Shown here piece by piece: positions 1 through 11,063 of a stretch of 64,000 bases of DNA. The position numbers and the translations under genes were made by a program. Within the stretch, counting starts at the first letter, position 1, and each line of letters begins with the position of its first letter. A model generated the notes under the pieces. The model made no database searches and was not told the origin of the DNA. It saw only the letters and a list, made by a program, of their open reading frames with translations. Source of the stretch: Ruicaihuangia caeni (GTDB taxonomy: Bacteria > Actinomycetota > Actinomycetes > Actinomycetales > Microbacteriaceae); assembly GCF_029952955.1 (NCBI RefSeq), contig NZ_JASATX010000005.1, positions 57,164-121,163 on the forward strand, given 5' to 3'.

Positions 1-510
1 ATGGCGGGCGGCGAGTACGTCTCGGTGAGCACCCAGCGCGATACGGAGAAGGCGCTCATCGCCAAGGAGATCCGCGAGCTGAAGGAGATGCCGGAGGAGG
101 AGTTGGCGGAGCTCGCCGGCTTGTACCGGCAACGAGGCCTCTCGGCTGAGCTCGCGCAGCAGGTAGCCGAAGAGCTCACAGCCCATGACGCTCTGGCCGC
201 GCACGCCGAAGTCGAGCTCGGCATCGACCCCGAGGAGTTCACCAACCCCTGGGTCGCTGCGCTGTCGTCGTTCCTCGCATTCACGATCGGCGCACTGATC
301 CCGTTCGTGATGATCCTGCTGCCCATCGGCAGCCCGATCATCGCCACTGCAGCAGCGGTCGTGATCGGCCTGCTGCTCACCGGGCTGATCAGTGCCCGCC
401 TCGGCGGCGCTCCAGTGCTGCCCGCGATCATGCGGAATGTGCTCATGGGGTCGGCGACCATGGCGGCCACCTACCTGATCGGTCTGCTCTTCGGCGTGGC
501 CGTCGGCTAG
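1..510 (+). CDS. VIT1/CCC1-family transporter, C-terminal part (5' end outside window)
   Basis: The reading frame is open from the first base and the sequence begins inside the family's conserved MAGGEYVSVSTQRD segment, so the first membrane helices and true start lie upstream of the window. Visible parts are an acidic helical cytoplasmic segment (about residues 15-75, rich in Glu, expected to contribute metal binding) and three hydrophobic helices (about 83-105, 112-133, 143-168) ending the protein. Members move Fe2+ or Mn2+ across membranes (vacuolar iron transporter family); the metal here cannot be read from sequence. It converges with the ABC-F gene, leaving a 78-bp gap. Confidence 0.85.
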   Translation: MAGGEYVSVSTQRDTEKALIAKEIRELKEMPEEELAELAGLYRQRGLSAELAQQVAEELTAHDALAAHAEVELGIDPEEFTNPWVAALSSFLAFTIGALIPFVMILLPIGSPIIATAAAVVIGLLLTGLISARLGGAPVLPAIMRNVLMGSATMAATYLIGLLFGVAVG

Positions 511-562
511 CGGTCAGCTCGCACTGGCCCGCGCTCGGTCTGCTTCAGTCGCGGCGACCCGC

Positions 563-588
563 GCCTCGAGCCGCTACGCCTCGAGCCG

Positions 589-600
<12 letters not shown>
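563..600. repeat. 15-bp tandem duplication at the 3' end of the ABC-F gene
   Basis: The unit GCCTCGAGCCGCTAC occurs at 563-577 and 578-592, followed by a partial copy (GCCTCGAG) at 593-600. The ABC-F stop codon (589-591, minus strand) lies inside the second copy, so the duplication has added copies of the gene end. Confidence 0.75.
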
Positions 601-2451
<1,851 letters not shown>

Positions 2452-2525
2452 GATCCTCGAGGCTAGTCGAGCGCGGGTGGCCGTTCGCCGAGTGCGTTCG
2501 CGCATCCGGGCCCCGTGCACGCGTT

Positions 2526-2580
2526 GAGACTGCGCAAATGACCATCTCGACGTGGCCCAAGCCGTCATTTGCGTAGTCTC
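2526..2580. repeat. Inverted repeat upstream of the DUF559 gene (hairpin copy 1)
   Basis: Left arm 2526-2542 (GAGACTGCGCAAATGAC) pairs with right arm 2564-2580; the arms are complementary over 17 positions except one G/T wobble, with a 21-nt loop. Almost the same arm sequence recurs at 3583-3631 after the gene. No T-run follows, so it is not a typical Rho-independent terminator. Confidence 0.8.
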
Positions 2581-2640
2581 GCGGGCCGAGCCTGTGGACA
2601 GCCGGGTCGATGCAACCATGTGACGGCGGATGATCGGCGG

Positions 2641-3564
2641 ATGCCTGCCCCGACCCCGTTACCCTCGCCACTGCGCCACGGCCCGTTCTCAAGGCGGCAG
2701 GCGACGGATGCCGGAGTCACCGACAGCCGTCTTCGCGCCGCGGACTTGCACCGGCCTTTCCACGGCGCACGAATCCCGCGCTCGCTTGACGTCACCGTTG
2801 TCACCCAGGCACAGGCGTATGCGGCACGGATGCCGCCATCTCAGTTCTTGAGCCACACAACCGCCGCGCGCCTCCATGGGATGCCGCTACCTGCTCGGTG
2901 GGAGCGCGACAACCGGCTTCACGTCGCGGCACCGACTACCTCGGGATACCCACGAGCGGCCGGCGTGATTGGGCACCACCTCGACGACGCTGTGCTCGTC
3001 GAGATCGCCGGCGTGCGCGTCACGGCACCGGTGGCTTCCTGGTGCGACTTGGCTGGCCTGCTCACGGTCGATGAACTGGTGGCGGCCGGCGACTTCCTCA
3101 TCACGGGAACAGAACCGTACGACGGGGTGACGCCCCTCGCCTCATATGAGCAGCTTTCGCGGGCTGTCAGTTCTCGCACCGGGCGCCGCGGCATCCGCAA
3201 ACTGCGACAAGCGCTGCCGCTGATCCGTTATGGATCACTCTCACCGAAAGAGACCGAGCTGCGGCTGCTCATCGTACGAGCGGGCCTGCCTGAACCCGTG
3301 CCGAACTACGTGCTCCGCGATGGGCGCGGCGTCTTCGTCGCCATGATCGACCTCGCCTTCGCCGAGTGGAAGGTTGGCATCGAGTACCAGAGCGATCTGC
3401 ATCGCGAGCGTGCCCAGTTCCGACGGGACATCGGACGGCGCGAACGCATCGAGGATGAAGGCTGGAGCGTGATCTATGTCAGCGCGGACGACCTTCGTGG
3501 GTCGCCGCGACAGACAATCGACCGCATCCGCCGCCGCCTCGCTGGACGTCGCGTCGTCGAGTAG
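2641..3564 (+). CDS. DUF559-domain protein (AbiEi-like N-terminus, Vsr-like nuclease fold C-terminus)
   Basis: 307 residues. The N-terminal half resembles the many actinobacterial proteins with an AbiEi-like winged-helix start (SRRQATDAGVTDSRLRAADL, then a segment on hitting a gene by its first occurrence, SHTTAARLHGMPLP). The C-terminal ~110 residues match the DUF559/Vsr-type restriction endonuclease-like fold: DLAFAEWKVGIEYQSDLH followed by RRDIGRRERIEDEGWSVIYV, where the D...E.Q pattern is the likely metal site. These proteins are common, often multicopy, and of unproven function. ATG at 2641 is chosen because similarity begins there; there is no clear ribosome site. The gene is bracketed by two near-identical hairpins (2526-2580 and 3583-3631), which is unusual. 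Confidence 0.75.
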   Translation: MPAPTPLPSPLRHGPFSRRQATDAGVTDSRLRAADLHRPFHGARIPRSLDVTVVTQAQAYAARMPPSQFLSHTTAARLHGMPLPARWERDNRLHVAAPTTSGYPRAAGVIGHHLDDAVLVEIAGVRVTAPVASWCDLAGLLTVDELVAAGDFLITGTEPYDGVTPLASYEQLSRAVSSRTGRRGIRKLRQALPLIRYGSLSPKETELRLLIVRAGLPEPVPNYVLRDGRGVFVAMIDLAFAEWKVGIEYQSDLHRERAQFRRDIGRRERIEDEGWSVIYVSADDLRGSPRQTIDRIRRRLAGRRVVE

Positions 3565-3582
3565 TACCGCGGCCGCGCCGAT

Positions 3583-3631
3583 ACTACGCAAATCACCATT
3601 CGGCGGCCGGGCCAGTGGTCATTTGCGTAGT
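3583..3631. repeat. Inverted repeat downstream of the DUF559 gene (hairpin copy 2)
   Basis: Left arm 3583-3598 (ACTACGCAAATCACCA) pairs with right arm 3616-3631 (TGGTCATTTGCGTAGT), one mismatch in 16. The right arm matches the right arm of the hairpin at 2564-2580. It lies 18 nt after the DUF559 stop codon and could end transcription, or mark the edge of an inserted segment. Confidence 0.8.
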
Positions 3632-3728
3632 CTCGGCGAATTGTTCCTGGCTCGGCGGATGCGGGGGCTCGGCGGAGGCTGGGCGGCTGCCGGGCGGAGC
3701 CGGGGTGGCTGCCGGGCGGATGCGGGGG

Positions 3729-4667
3729 CTACTCGGCGAGCACGCGGGCGCCGTGCACGGGGCCCGACACGCGCACGACGTCGAGGCGTGCGGCGCTGAG
3801 GGCGACCTGCAGGTCGAGGGCGCTGTCGACGTCCGCCGCCAGGAATGCGATGGTCGGCCCCGATCCCGAGACGATGCCGGTGAGTGCGCCGTTCGCCTCA
3901 CCCAGTTCGAGGATGTCGATCAGTGCAGGCTCAAGCTGCAACGCGGCTGCCTGGAGGTCGTTGTGCATCGATTCGGCGAGCATGTGGGGATCGCCGGCTC
4001 TCAGCGCTTGCAGCACCTTCGGGTCGACCTCGGGCCTGTCGGTCACCGGCAGCAGCGTCGAGCCGTTGCGCTGCCGGTGGCGGTCGAGCTCGTGGTAGAC
4101 CTCGGGCGTCGACAACCCTGAGTCGGGAAGCACGAGCACCCAATGCGAGTGGCCCTGGGCGAGCGCCGGGCTGAGCTTGTCGCCCCGGCCGGTACCGATC
4201 GCAGTGCCTCCCGTGAGCGCGAACGGCACGTCGGCGCCGAGTTCTGCAGCGAGTTCGAGCATGCGCTCGCGAGGCAGCGCCGTGCCCCAGAGGTGGTCGC
4301 ACGCAAGCAGTGCAGCCGCGGCATCCGCCGATCCCCCGCCCATGCCGCCCGCAGCCGGCACATGCTTCTCGATCTCGAGATGCACTCCGCCTTGATGCCC
4401 CGTCTCACGGGCGAGCAGCTTCGCAGCCTGGACGGCGATGTTGGTCTCGTCCGTCGGGACACCGTCGAGGTCGACGCTCCCTGTGACGCTCACCGAGAAG
4501 TCGTCGGCCTGGTAGGCGCGCACGTCTTCGAAGAGCGAGACGGCCTGATACGCGCTCGCGACATCGTGGTACCCGTCGTCCTGCAGCCGGCCGACCTTGA
4601 GGAACACGTTGATCTTGCCCGGGGCCCGCACATGCACCTTGGTCTTGGCGGCAGCGCGGTGCGACAT
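3729..4667 (-). CDS. ispE: 4-diphosphocytidyl-2-C-methyl-D-erythritol kinase
   Basis: GHMP-family kinase of the non-mevalonate (MEP) isoprenoid pathway; phosphorylates CDP-methylerythritol with ATP in the cytosol. The N-terminus [13 protein letters not shown], the glycine-rich ATP loop [17 protein letters not shown] (about residues 108-124) and the C-terminal SGSGPTIAF are the three GHMP motifs. 312 residues, normal length. Start ATG at 4667 has no Shine-Dalgarno but a TAGGTT -10 hexamer 6 nt upstream (4674-4679), pointing to a leaderless transcript. In many actinobacteria ispE follows rsmA directly; here the LLM and DUF4287 genes are interposed. Confidence 0.97.
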   Translation of the reverse strand: MSHRAAAKTKVHVRAPGKINVFLKVGRLQDDGYHDVASAYQAVSLFEDVRAYQADDFSVSVTGSVDLDGVPTDETNIAVQAAKLLARETGHQGGVHLEIEKHVPAAGGMGGGSADAAAALLACDHLWGTALPRERMLELAAELGADVPFALTGGTAIGTGRGDKLSPALAQGHSHWVLVLPDSGLSTPEVYHELDRHRQRNGSTLLPVTDRPEVDPKVLQALRAGDPHMLAESMHNDLQAAALQLEPALIDILELGEANGALTGIVSGSGPTIAFLAADVDSALDLQVALSAARLDVVRVSGPVHGARVLAE

Positions 4668-4907
4668 GGTTCAAACCTAGCCGAGCGCCCCACCCACCTC
4701 GCCACCCACGGATGCCGACGGCCACCGCGGGTGACCTCCCCGCCATCGCCGAGCCCGGCCTTGCGCCTCGTGCCGAAGCGGTCGGACGTGACACAGTGGC
4801 TTCGATGGTGCTCGCGGTCCGGCTGCAGCGAAGCGGGCTCGGCGCCATCTCGGGCGGCTGTCGCACGCTGGCGCATCGACCGCCTCGATCGACGAAGGAG
4901 ACGACGA

Positions 4908-5861
4908 ATGCGTGAAGCCGAAGATGGTGCCGCCCTGACCGACGCGACGAACAGCGGCGGCGCGGATGTCGCACCGCCGCACCGCGATGCCCGCACCCAC
5001 TCCGAGAGCACAGCGACGACTCCGGTTCCGCTGGGCAGGTGGGGCGTATGGCGCACATCGCACGCCGACACCCCGCCCGAGTTCGTCCGCGGTCTCGAGG
5101 AGCTCGGCTTCGGCACTCTGTGGATCGGGGGCTCACCGGGCGCTGGGCTCGAAGACGTCGAACGCGCACTCGAGGCCACCGAGCGCCTGACGATCGCGAC
5201 CGGCGTCGTCAACATCTGGAGCTCACCGGCCGAGCGGGTCGCCGAATCGTTCCAACGGATCGAAACGAGATTCCCCGGCCGCTTCGTACTCGGCATCGGG
5301 GCGGGCCACCCGGAGACCACTGGCGAGTACCACACGCCGTACCAAGCGATCGTCGCCTACCTCGACCGGCTCGATGAGCTCGGCATCCCGAAGCACCGGC
5401 GGATGCTCGCGGCACTCGGCCCTCGCATGCTGCGTCTGGCCGGTGAGCGGTCAGCAGGCGCGCACCCGTACTTCACCACGCCGGAGCACACACGGTTCGC
5501 CCGCCAGCAGCTCGGGGCAGGACCCCTGCTCGCGCCCGAGCACAAGATCGTCATCTCGGCGGATGCCGAAGGCGCGCGATCCATCGCCCGACCCGCTGTC
5601 GAGCGCTACCTCGCTCTCGACAACTACCGCGCGAACCTCGTGCGCACGGGGTTCGACGAGCGGTCACTCGAACACGGCGGAACAGACGAGATCGTGGATG
5701 CCCTCGCGCTGCAGGGAGATCCAGCATCCGTCGCTGCAAGGCTTCGAAAGCACTTCGACGCCGGCGCCGACCACGTAGCGGTCCAGCCGCTGCCGATGCG
5801 CAGCGAGCCGGCGTCGGCGCTAGCCGCTCTCGAGGCCCTCGCGCCGCAGCTCGGGCCTTGA
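4908..5861 (+). CDS. LLM-class F420-dependent oxidoreductase (TIGR03620-like)
   Basis: Luciferase-like monooxygenase fold (TIM barrel) of the type that uses coenzyme F420 in actinobacteria. Recognisable segments: LGRWGVWRT near residue 42, GFGTLWIGGSPG, the strand ATGVVNIWSSPAERVAESF and RFVLGIGAGHPE, all typical of the F420-LLM subfamily. 317 residues with a ~40-residue disordered N-terminal tail. The ATG at 4908 is preceded by GAAGGAG at proper spacing, which fixes the start even though the frame is open much further upstream. Divergent from ispE with a 240-bp gap. The substrate is unknown. Confidence 0.88.
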   Translation: MREAEDGAALTDATNSGGADVAPPHRDARTHSESTATTPVPLGRWGVWRTSHADTPPEFVRGLEELGFGTLWIGGSPGAGLEDVERALEATERLTIATGVVNIWSSPAERVAESFQRIETRFPGRFVLGIGAGHPETTGEYHTPYQAIVAYLDRLDELGIPKHRRMLAALGPRMLRLAGERSAGAHPYFTTPEHTRFARQQLGAGPLLAPEHKIVISADAEGARSIARPAVERYLALDNYRANLVRTGFDERSLEHGGTDEIVDALALQGDPASVAARLRKHFDAGADHVAVQPLPMRSEPASALAALEALAPQLGP

Positions 5862-5942
5862 ACGGCGAGCCTCGCTGCACGCGACCACTGACCTGCACTC
5901 GCCGAGCCCCACTTTCTCTGGGCGACAGGCGGGCCCCAGGCG

Positions 5943-6521
5943 CTACGACAGCCGATCGAGCAAGCGCTCCAGCCCCGACTCCAGCGCCGGTTTGGCCGTC
6001 TCGAGGTGCTCGGCCGAGACGATGCCCGAGTGGGTGAGCGTCACAGCGGTCTTGTCGGCGGACGTCGTACCTGCAGATGCCTTGTCTGCCGGCTTCGGCG
6101 CGAGCCGCACCAGCACTGACTCACCGCCGTCGAGCTTCCACCTGGCTGTCGGGTAGTTCGCCGTCGGATTCGTGGATGCCGGCGGCCCTCCGTACAGCAC
6201 CCCGAACACTTCGACCGCCGCAGCGAGCACGGTCTCGGCATCCCCCGGCACGGTCTTGCTCTTGCTCACAGAGAACGTGCCGTCGCCCTGCTGTCCGGGC
6301 AGGCGCATGCCGCGAGCCTGCTCGTACCGCACGGTGATGCTCTGCGACCACCAGCCGTCGACGCCGTGATGGTCCACGAGCCAGCGAGCGATCTCGGAAT
6401 GGGTCCAGTTCGTGGCGCCGGCCGCATCGAGGTCGCTGAACCACTCATCCGGATGCCGCCCAGTGGCCTTGTGCATCGCGTCGTCGCCGACGCCTTTGGT
6501 GTGGTCGTTCACGACAGCCAT
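5943..6521 (-). CDS. DUF4287-type protein with SRPBCC-like C-terminal half
   Basis: The N-terminal ~70 residues carry the DUF4287-like pattern HKATGRHPDEWFSDLD ... WTHSEIARWLVDHHGVDGWW, followed by a SITVRYEQARGMR segment and a C-terminal half resembling small ligand-binding START/SRPBCC folds. 192 residues from ATG 6521 (a second ATG at 6545 is possible). Function unknown; such proteins are common in actinobacteria. It lies between rsmA and the LLM gene on the minus strand. A 93-bp AGTC/AGCC tetranucleotide tract begins 66 bp upstream of the start codon, in the position expected for its promoter or leader, so its expression may vary with repeat number. Confidence 0.7.
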   Translation of the reverse strand: MAVVNDHTKGVGDDAMHKATGRHPDEWFSDLDAAGATNWTHSEIARWLVDHHGVDGWWSQSITVRYEQARGMRLPGQQGDGTFSVSKSKTVPGDAETVLAAAVEVFGVLYGGPPASTNPTANYPTARWKLDGGESVLVRLAPKPADKASAGTTSADKTAVTLTHSGIVSAEHLETAKPALESGLERLLDRLS

Positions 6522-6587
6522 GCCCCAAGTGTGGCACCGCGGCATCCGCGGCGGCGCTCTGCCGCACTTCGCGTTCCGCGCGCTCCG

Positions 6588-6680
<93 letters not shown>

Positions 6681-6726
6681 TCCACTCATCGGAGATCGAG
6701 TGAGCGCAACCGAACGGCCGACCGAA

Positions 6727-7575
6727 TCAGGCCGCGTCTCCCGCGCGAACGATCGCCAGGAACTCGCGGATGCCGAGCTCCTCACCCCGCGACGTCGGCG
6801 CAAGCCCGGCCGCCTCCAACCGGGCAGACGCCGCGGCGGCCGACCCCAGCACGCCCGACAGCGATTGGCGGAGCATCTTGCGGCGCTGTTGGAACGCGGC
6901 ATCCACCAGGGCGAACGTCTCCAGCCGCTCGGCCTCGGTGCCCGGAGGCGTGTGCCGTTCGAATCCGACGAGCACCGAGTCGACATTCGGCACCGGCCAG
7001 AACACGTGCCGACTCACGAGCCCTGCGGTCTTCCACTTTCCGTACCAGGCGGCCTTGAGGCTGGGCGCTCCGAACACCTTCGAACCCGGCTCGGCGGCGA
7101 TGCGGTAGCCGACCTCCGCCTGCACCATCACGAGACCGCGCTCGAGCGAAGGGAAGTGCTCGAGGAAGTGCAGCAGCACGGGCACCGAGATGTTGTAGGG
7201 CAGATTGGCGACGAGCGCACTGGGTTCGCCGGGCAGGGCGGTGACGCGCATCGCGTCGGCATTGATGACGGTGAGCCGATCGTCCCCCTGTTCCCCCGGC
7301 GCGAGCTGCCCGACGGTGATCGGCAACTGCTCAGCGAGTCGCGGGTCGATCTCCACAGCGACGACGGATGCCCCGGCCTCGAGCAACCCGAGCGTGAGCG
7401 AGCCGAGGCCCGGCCCGATCTCGACCACCGTTTCGCCGGCAGCGACCCCGGCGGCGTTGACGATGCGCCGCACCGTGTTCGCGTCGTGCACGAAGTTCTG
7501 CCCGAGCTTCTTCGTCGGCTGCAGGCCGAGCAGGTCGGCGAGATCGCGGATCTCAGCGGGGCCGAGCAGGGTCAC
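6727..7575 (-). CDS. rsmA: 16S rRNA (adenine1518-N6/adenine1519-N6)-dimethyltransferase
   Basis: KsgA/RsmA dimethylates two adjacent adenines in the 3' hairpin of 16S rRNA during small-subunit maturation, using S-adenosylmethionine. Visible motifs: KLGQNFVHDANTVRRIV at the N-terminus, SAM motif I EIGPGLGSLT (about residues 56-65), the catalytic NLPYNIS (motif IV) and FWPVPNVDSVLV. 282 residues, normal length. The GTG start at 7575 overlaps the tatD stop codon (GTGA), so translation is coupled; it forms the metG-tatD-rsmA run typical of actinobacteria. Confidence 0.97.
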   Translation of the reverse strand: MTLLGPAEIRDLADLLGLQPTKKLGQNFVHDANTVRRIVNAAGVAAGETVVEIGPGLGSLTLGLLEAGASVVAVEIDPRLAEQLPITVGQLAPGEQGDDRLTVINADAMRVTALPGEPSALVANLPYNISVPVLLHFLEHFPSLERGLVMVQAEVGYRIAAEPGSKVFGAPSLKAAWYGKWKTAGLVSRHVFWPVPNVDSVLVGFERHTPPGTEAERLETFALVDAAFQQRRKMLRQSLSGVLGSAAAASARLEAAGLAPTSRGEELGIREFLAIVRAGDAA

Positions 7576-8510
7576 CGGGCCTGCACCGGTTCGTCGCTCC
7601 AGCTGCCGTAGACGAGCTCGGTGTTCGACGCGATCTGTGCTGCGAGCATCGACGCGTCGGTGCCGAGGAAGTCGGCCATGAACCGCAGCGTGTGCGGGAG
7701 CAAGTAGGGGCCGTTGAGCTTGCCGCGGTGCGGCATGGGCGTGAGGTACGGCGCATCCGTCTCGATGAGCACTCGGCTGCGCGGCGTGATCTCGAGCGCG
7801 TCACGCAGATTCTGGGCGTTCTTGAACGTCACAGTGCCGGCGAACGACAGGTACCAGCCCTGGTCGACGCACAGTTGCGCGAACTCCGCGTCTCCACTGA
7901 AGCAGTGCAGCACGACCCGCTCGGGCGCGCCCACGCGCTTCAGCACGTCGACGATGTCGCGGTGCGCGTCGCGGTCATGGATCTGGAGGGCGATCCCCCG
8001 CTGCTTCGCGATGTCGATGTGCTGCTCGAACGATCGGCGCTGCGCGTCGCGACCGTCTTCGCCGGTGCGGAAGTAGTCGAGCCCGGTCTCGCCGACGGCG
8101 CGCACGCGCGGCATCCCGGCGAGTTCGTAGATCTGCTCGATGTGCTCGTCGAGCTTGCGCCCCGTCTCGAGCTCGGGCGTCGCGTTCGGGTGAATCGCGA
8201 CCGCTGCCAGCACCCGCGGCTCCCGGGCTGCGACCTCGGCGCTCCACCGCGAGGTCTCGACATCGGTGCCGACCTGCACGACGCCCCTCACGCCGACAGC
8301 CGACGCGCGGTCCAACTGCTCGAGGTAGTCGAGCGGCGGTTCGCCGTCGGGCCCTGGCTGCGTGGTGCCCACCTCGGGATCGAGATGCGTGTGGTTGTCG
8401 TACACGCCGACCGTGAGCGGTTCGGGCATGGGCGGGAAGTGACCGTACTTCGCGGCGCGCGCGCCGGCGCTCTCCTCGATCTGCCGACCCTCGACGTTGC
8501 TCGGCCCCAT
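7572..8510 (-). CDS. TatD-family metal-dependent DNase/hydrolase
   Basis: TIM-barrel amidohydrolase-like phosphodiesterase; relatives are 3'-5' exonucleases or deoxyribonucleases with a two-metal site. Metal ligands visible: DNHTHLD near residue 43, GETGLDYF (Glu/Asp strand), QIHDRDAH, HCFSG and IETDAPYLTP. 312 residues from ATG 8510, which overlaps the metG stop (TGATG). About 40 residues of N-terminal extension precede the barrel, usual for actinobacterial TatD. Co-transcribed with metG and rsmA. Confidence 0.93.
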   Translation of the reverse strand: MGPSNVEGRQIEESAGARAAKYGHFPPMPEPLTVGVYDNHTHLDPEVGTTQPGPDGEPPLDYLEQLDRASAVGVRGVVQVGTDVETSRWSAEVAAREPRVLAAVAIHPNATPELETGRKLDEHIEQIYELAGMPRVRAVGETGLDYFRTGEDGRDAQRRSFEQHIDIAKQRGIALQIHDRDAHRDIVDVLKRVGAPERVVLHCFSGDAEFAQLCVDQGWYLSFAGTVTFKNAQNLRDALEITPRSRVLIETDAPYLTPMPHRGKLNGPYLLPHTLRFMADFLGTDASMLAAQIASNTELVYGSWSDEPVQAR

Positions 8511-10084
8511 CAGGCGGCTCCGGATGCCTCGTGCTCGATGCGCGGGAAGAGCGTGCCCTCGAGCGGGGTGATCGTGCCGCTGCCGAACCACAGCGGCGCG
8601 TCGGTGATGCGCACCTCGCGCACCTCGCCCTCGCCGCCGAGCGCCGACCACAGCTTCTGGGTCGCGTTGGGAATCACGGGCGACAGCAGCACGGCGAGCG
8701 CGCCGAGCCCGTGCACCGCAGTGGCGAGCACGGTCGCGAGGCGGTCGCGGGTCTCCTCGTTCTTCGCGAGCACCCAGGGCTCCTGCTCGGTGATGTAGCC
8801 ATTGAGCGCATCCACGAGCTTCCAGATCTCGGCGAGCGCCTCGTGGATCATGAACTGATCGATCGCCTTGTCGGCGGCATCCGTCGCCTCCTGGGCGATA
8901 CGACGGATCTCATCGTCGGCCGGGGTGCGCTCGCCGATGGCGGGCACCTTGCCGTCGAAGTATCGGCCGACCATCGCGATGACGCGGGAGGCCAGGTTGC
9001 CGAAGCCGTTGGCGAGCTCTGCCTGATAGCGGGCGGCGAGGTCTTCCCAGCTGAACGAGCCGTCTTGCCCGAAGTGGATGGCGCGCATGAAGTAGTAGCG
9101 GAAGGCATCTGAGCCGAACGTGTCGGTGATCTGCTGCGGGGCGATGCCGGTGAGCTTCGACTTCGACATCTTCTCGCCGCCGACCAGCAGCCAGCCGTGG
9201 CCGAACACGCGCTGAGGCACCGGCAGTCCGGCCGCCATGAGCATCGCGGGCCAGATGACCGCGTGGAACCGCGCGATGTCCTTGCCGATGAGCTGCACGG
9301 CCGGCCAGCGCCGCTCGAACTGCTCGTCGTCGACGCCGTACCCGATCGCCGTGATGTAGTTGAGCAGCGCGTCGAACCACACGTAGACGACGTGCTTGTC
9401 GTCCCAGGGAACCTGGATGCCCCAGTCGAAGCTCGCGCGCGAGATCGACAGGTCGCGCAGGCCCTGCTTCACGAACTGCACGATCTCATTGCGCACGCTC
9501 TCCGGCTGCACGAAATCAGGTCGCTGCTCGTAGAGGTCGAGGAGCGGCTTCTCGAAGTCGCTCATGCGGAAGAAGTAGTTGGTCTCCTTCAGCACCTCGA
9601 CGGGCTTCGAGTGGATGGCGCACACCTGCTGCCCCGCGTACTCGCCGGTGCCCTCGATCAGGTCGCTGGGCTGCTTGTACTCCTCGCAGCCGACGCAGTA
9701 GTGGCCCTCGAACTCGCCCTGGTAGATGAAGCCGTCATCGTAGAGCTTCTGCATGAAGCGCTTGACGCCCTCTTCGTGCCGCTCCTCCGTGGTGCGGATG
9801 AAGTCGTCGTTCGCGATGTCGATGGTCTTCAGCAGCGGCTTCCACGCGCTCTCGACGAGCTCATCGGCCCACGCCTTCGGGGTGGTGTTGTTGGCCACGG
9901 CGGTGCGCAGGATCTTCTGGCCGTGCTCGTCGGTGCCGGTCAGCAGCCAGGTGTCGTCGCCCCGCTGCCGGTGCCAGCGGGCAAGCACATCAGCGGCGAC
10001 CTCGGTGTACGCGTGCCCGATGTGGGGCACGTCGTTCACATAGAAGATCGGCGTCGCGATGTAGAAGGACTCGCCAGAAGACAT
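8510..10084 (-). CDS. metG: Methionyl-tRNA synthetase
   Basis: Class I aminoacyl-tRNA synthetase that charges tRNA-Met. HIGH motif is HIGHAYTE (residues ~19), KMSKS motif is KMSKSKLTG; the knuckle has CVGCEEY. 524 residues, the short form without a C-terminal tRNA-binding domain. Two in-frame ATGs exist: 10093 and 10084. I choose 10084 because a TAGGAT -10 hexamer lies at 10092-10097, 7 nt upstream, consistent with leaderless initiation, whereas the 10093 ATG would sit inside that hexamer. First gene of metG-tatD-rsmA. Confidence 0.96.
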   Translation of the reverse strand: MSSGESFYIATPIFYVNDVPHIGHAYTEVAADVLARWHRQRGDDTWLLTGTDEHGQKILRTAVANNTTPKAWADELVESAWKPLLKTIDIANDDFIRTTEERHEEGVKRFMQKLYDDGFIYQGEFEGHYCVGCEEYKQPSDLIEGTGEYAGQQVCAIHSKPVEVLKETNYFFRMSDFEKPLLDLYEQRPDFVQPESVRNEIVQFVKQGLRDLSISRASFDWGIQVPWDDKHVVYVWFDALLNYITAIGYGVDDEQFERRWPAVQLIGKDIARFHAVIWPAMLMAAGLPVPQRVFGHGWLLVGGEKMSKSKLTGIAPQQITDTFGSDAFRYYFMRAIHFGQDGSFSWEDLAARYQAELANGFGNLASRVIAMVGRYFDGKVPAIGERTPADDEIRRIAQEATDAADKAIDQFMIHEALAEIWKLVDALNGYITEQEPWVLAKNEETRDRLATVLATAVHGLGALAVLLSPVIPNATQKLWSALGGEGEVREVRITDAPLWFGSGTITPLEGTLFPRIEHEASGAA

Positions 10085-10117
10085 GCCCCCCATCCTACGG
10101 TTCGGGCGTGCCGCGAT

Positions 10118-10174
10118 GACGGGGGCTCAGCGCGAGCGTGTGGCCAGGACGGGGGCTCAGCGCGAGCGTCTGGC
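10118..10174. repeat. 30-bp-period tandem duplication across the rsmI stop codon
   Basis: A 27-bp block beginning GACGGGGGCTCAGCGCGAGC lies at 10118-10144 and again at 10148-10174, differing at one base. The second copy contains the last codons and stop of rsmI; the first copy lies just beyond it. Confidence 0.85.
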
Positions 10175-10972
10175 TAGCGCGGCCTCGTACAGGTCGCGCC
10201 GCGAGAGACCGGTCGCGGCAGCGACCTCGGCGGCGGCTTCCTTCAGGCGGATGCCGGACGCCACCAGTTCCAGTACCTGCTCGAGCGCCGCGTCAGCGTC
10301 GGCCGCCGTCTCGGCGGCACCCTCGACGACGATGCAGAACTCGCCGCGCGCGCCCTCGGCGAAGCGCTGTGCCACCTCTTCGGCCGTGCCGCGCACGACC
10401 TCCTCGTGGAGCTTGGTCAGCTCGCGGCACACCGCGACCCGGCGTTCGGCGCCGAAGGCGGTCGAGAGGTCGCGCAACGACTCGCCGACGCGGTGCGGCG
10501 ATTCGAAGAACACCATGGTGCGCTGCTCGGTGGCGAGCGCGGCGAACCATCGGGCGCGGCCCTTGCGCGGGATGAACCCTTCGAAGGTGAAGCGGTCGGT
10601 GGGCAGCCCGCTCACGGCGAGCGCGGTGAGCACCGCAGACGGCCCGGGGATCGCCGTGACGGTGACGCCGGCGCGGGCCGCCTCGGCGACCAGCGGGTAG
10701 CCGGGGTCGCTGATCGCGGGCATGCCGGCATCCGTCAGCACAACCACATCGGTCTCGCGTGCGAGCTGCACGATCTCGGCGGCCCGTTCGCTCTCGTTGT
10801 GCTCGTGCAGAGCGAGCAGCTTGGGACGGTTCTCGACCGCCAGCGCGCGAAGCAGATGCGCGGCAGTGCGGGTGTCTTCGGCCGCGATCACCTCCGCGCG
10901 CTCGAGCGTCTCGATGAGCCGACGGGAGGCGTCGCCGAGGTTGCCGATCGGGGTCGCCGCGAGGATGATCAC
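10157..10972 (-). CDS. rsmI: 16S rRNA (cytidine1402-2'-O)-methyltransferase
   Basis: RsmI methylates the ribose of C1402 in the decoding centre. Family motifs: ILAATPIGNLGD at the N-terminus, AAEDTRTAAHLL, DAGMPAISDPGYPLV, and IPGPSAVLTAL, followed by GFIPRKGRAR and ESPHRVGESL. 271 residues from GTG 10972; the frame is open upstream but those codons have no family similarity. Divergent from pmt with about 90 bp between starts, an arrangement conserved in actinobacteria (as in mycobacteria). Its 3' end carries a tandem duplication. Confidence 0.96.
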   Translation of the reverse strand: MIILAATPIGNLGDASRRLIETLERAEVIAAEDTRTAAHLLRALAVENRPKLLALHEHNESERAAEIVQLARETDVVVLTDAGMPAISDPGYPLVAEAARAGVTVTAIPGPSAVLTALAVSGLPTDRFTFEGFIPRKGRARWFAALATEQRTMVFFESPHRVGESLRDLSTAFGAERRVAVCRELTKLHEEVVRGTAEEVAQRFAEGARGEFCIVVEGAAETAADADAALEQVLELVASGIRLKEAAAEVAAATGLSRRDLYEAALARRSR

Positions 10973-11063
10973 GCCCCAATCCAAGCACCGAACCGTGGCC
11001 GGATCGGCACGCGCAGCCCTCGGTAGCTCCTGGTCCGCACCCGGCCGCGGATAGCATGGCACC

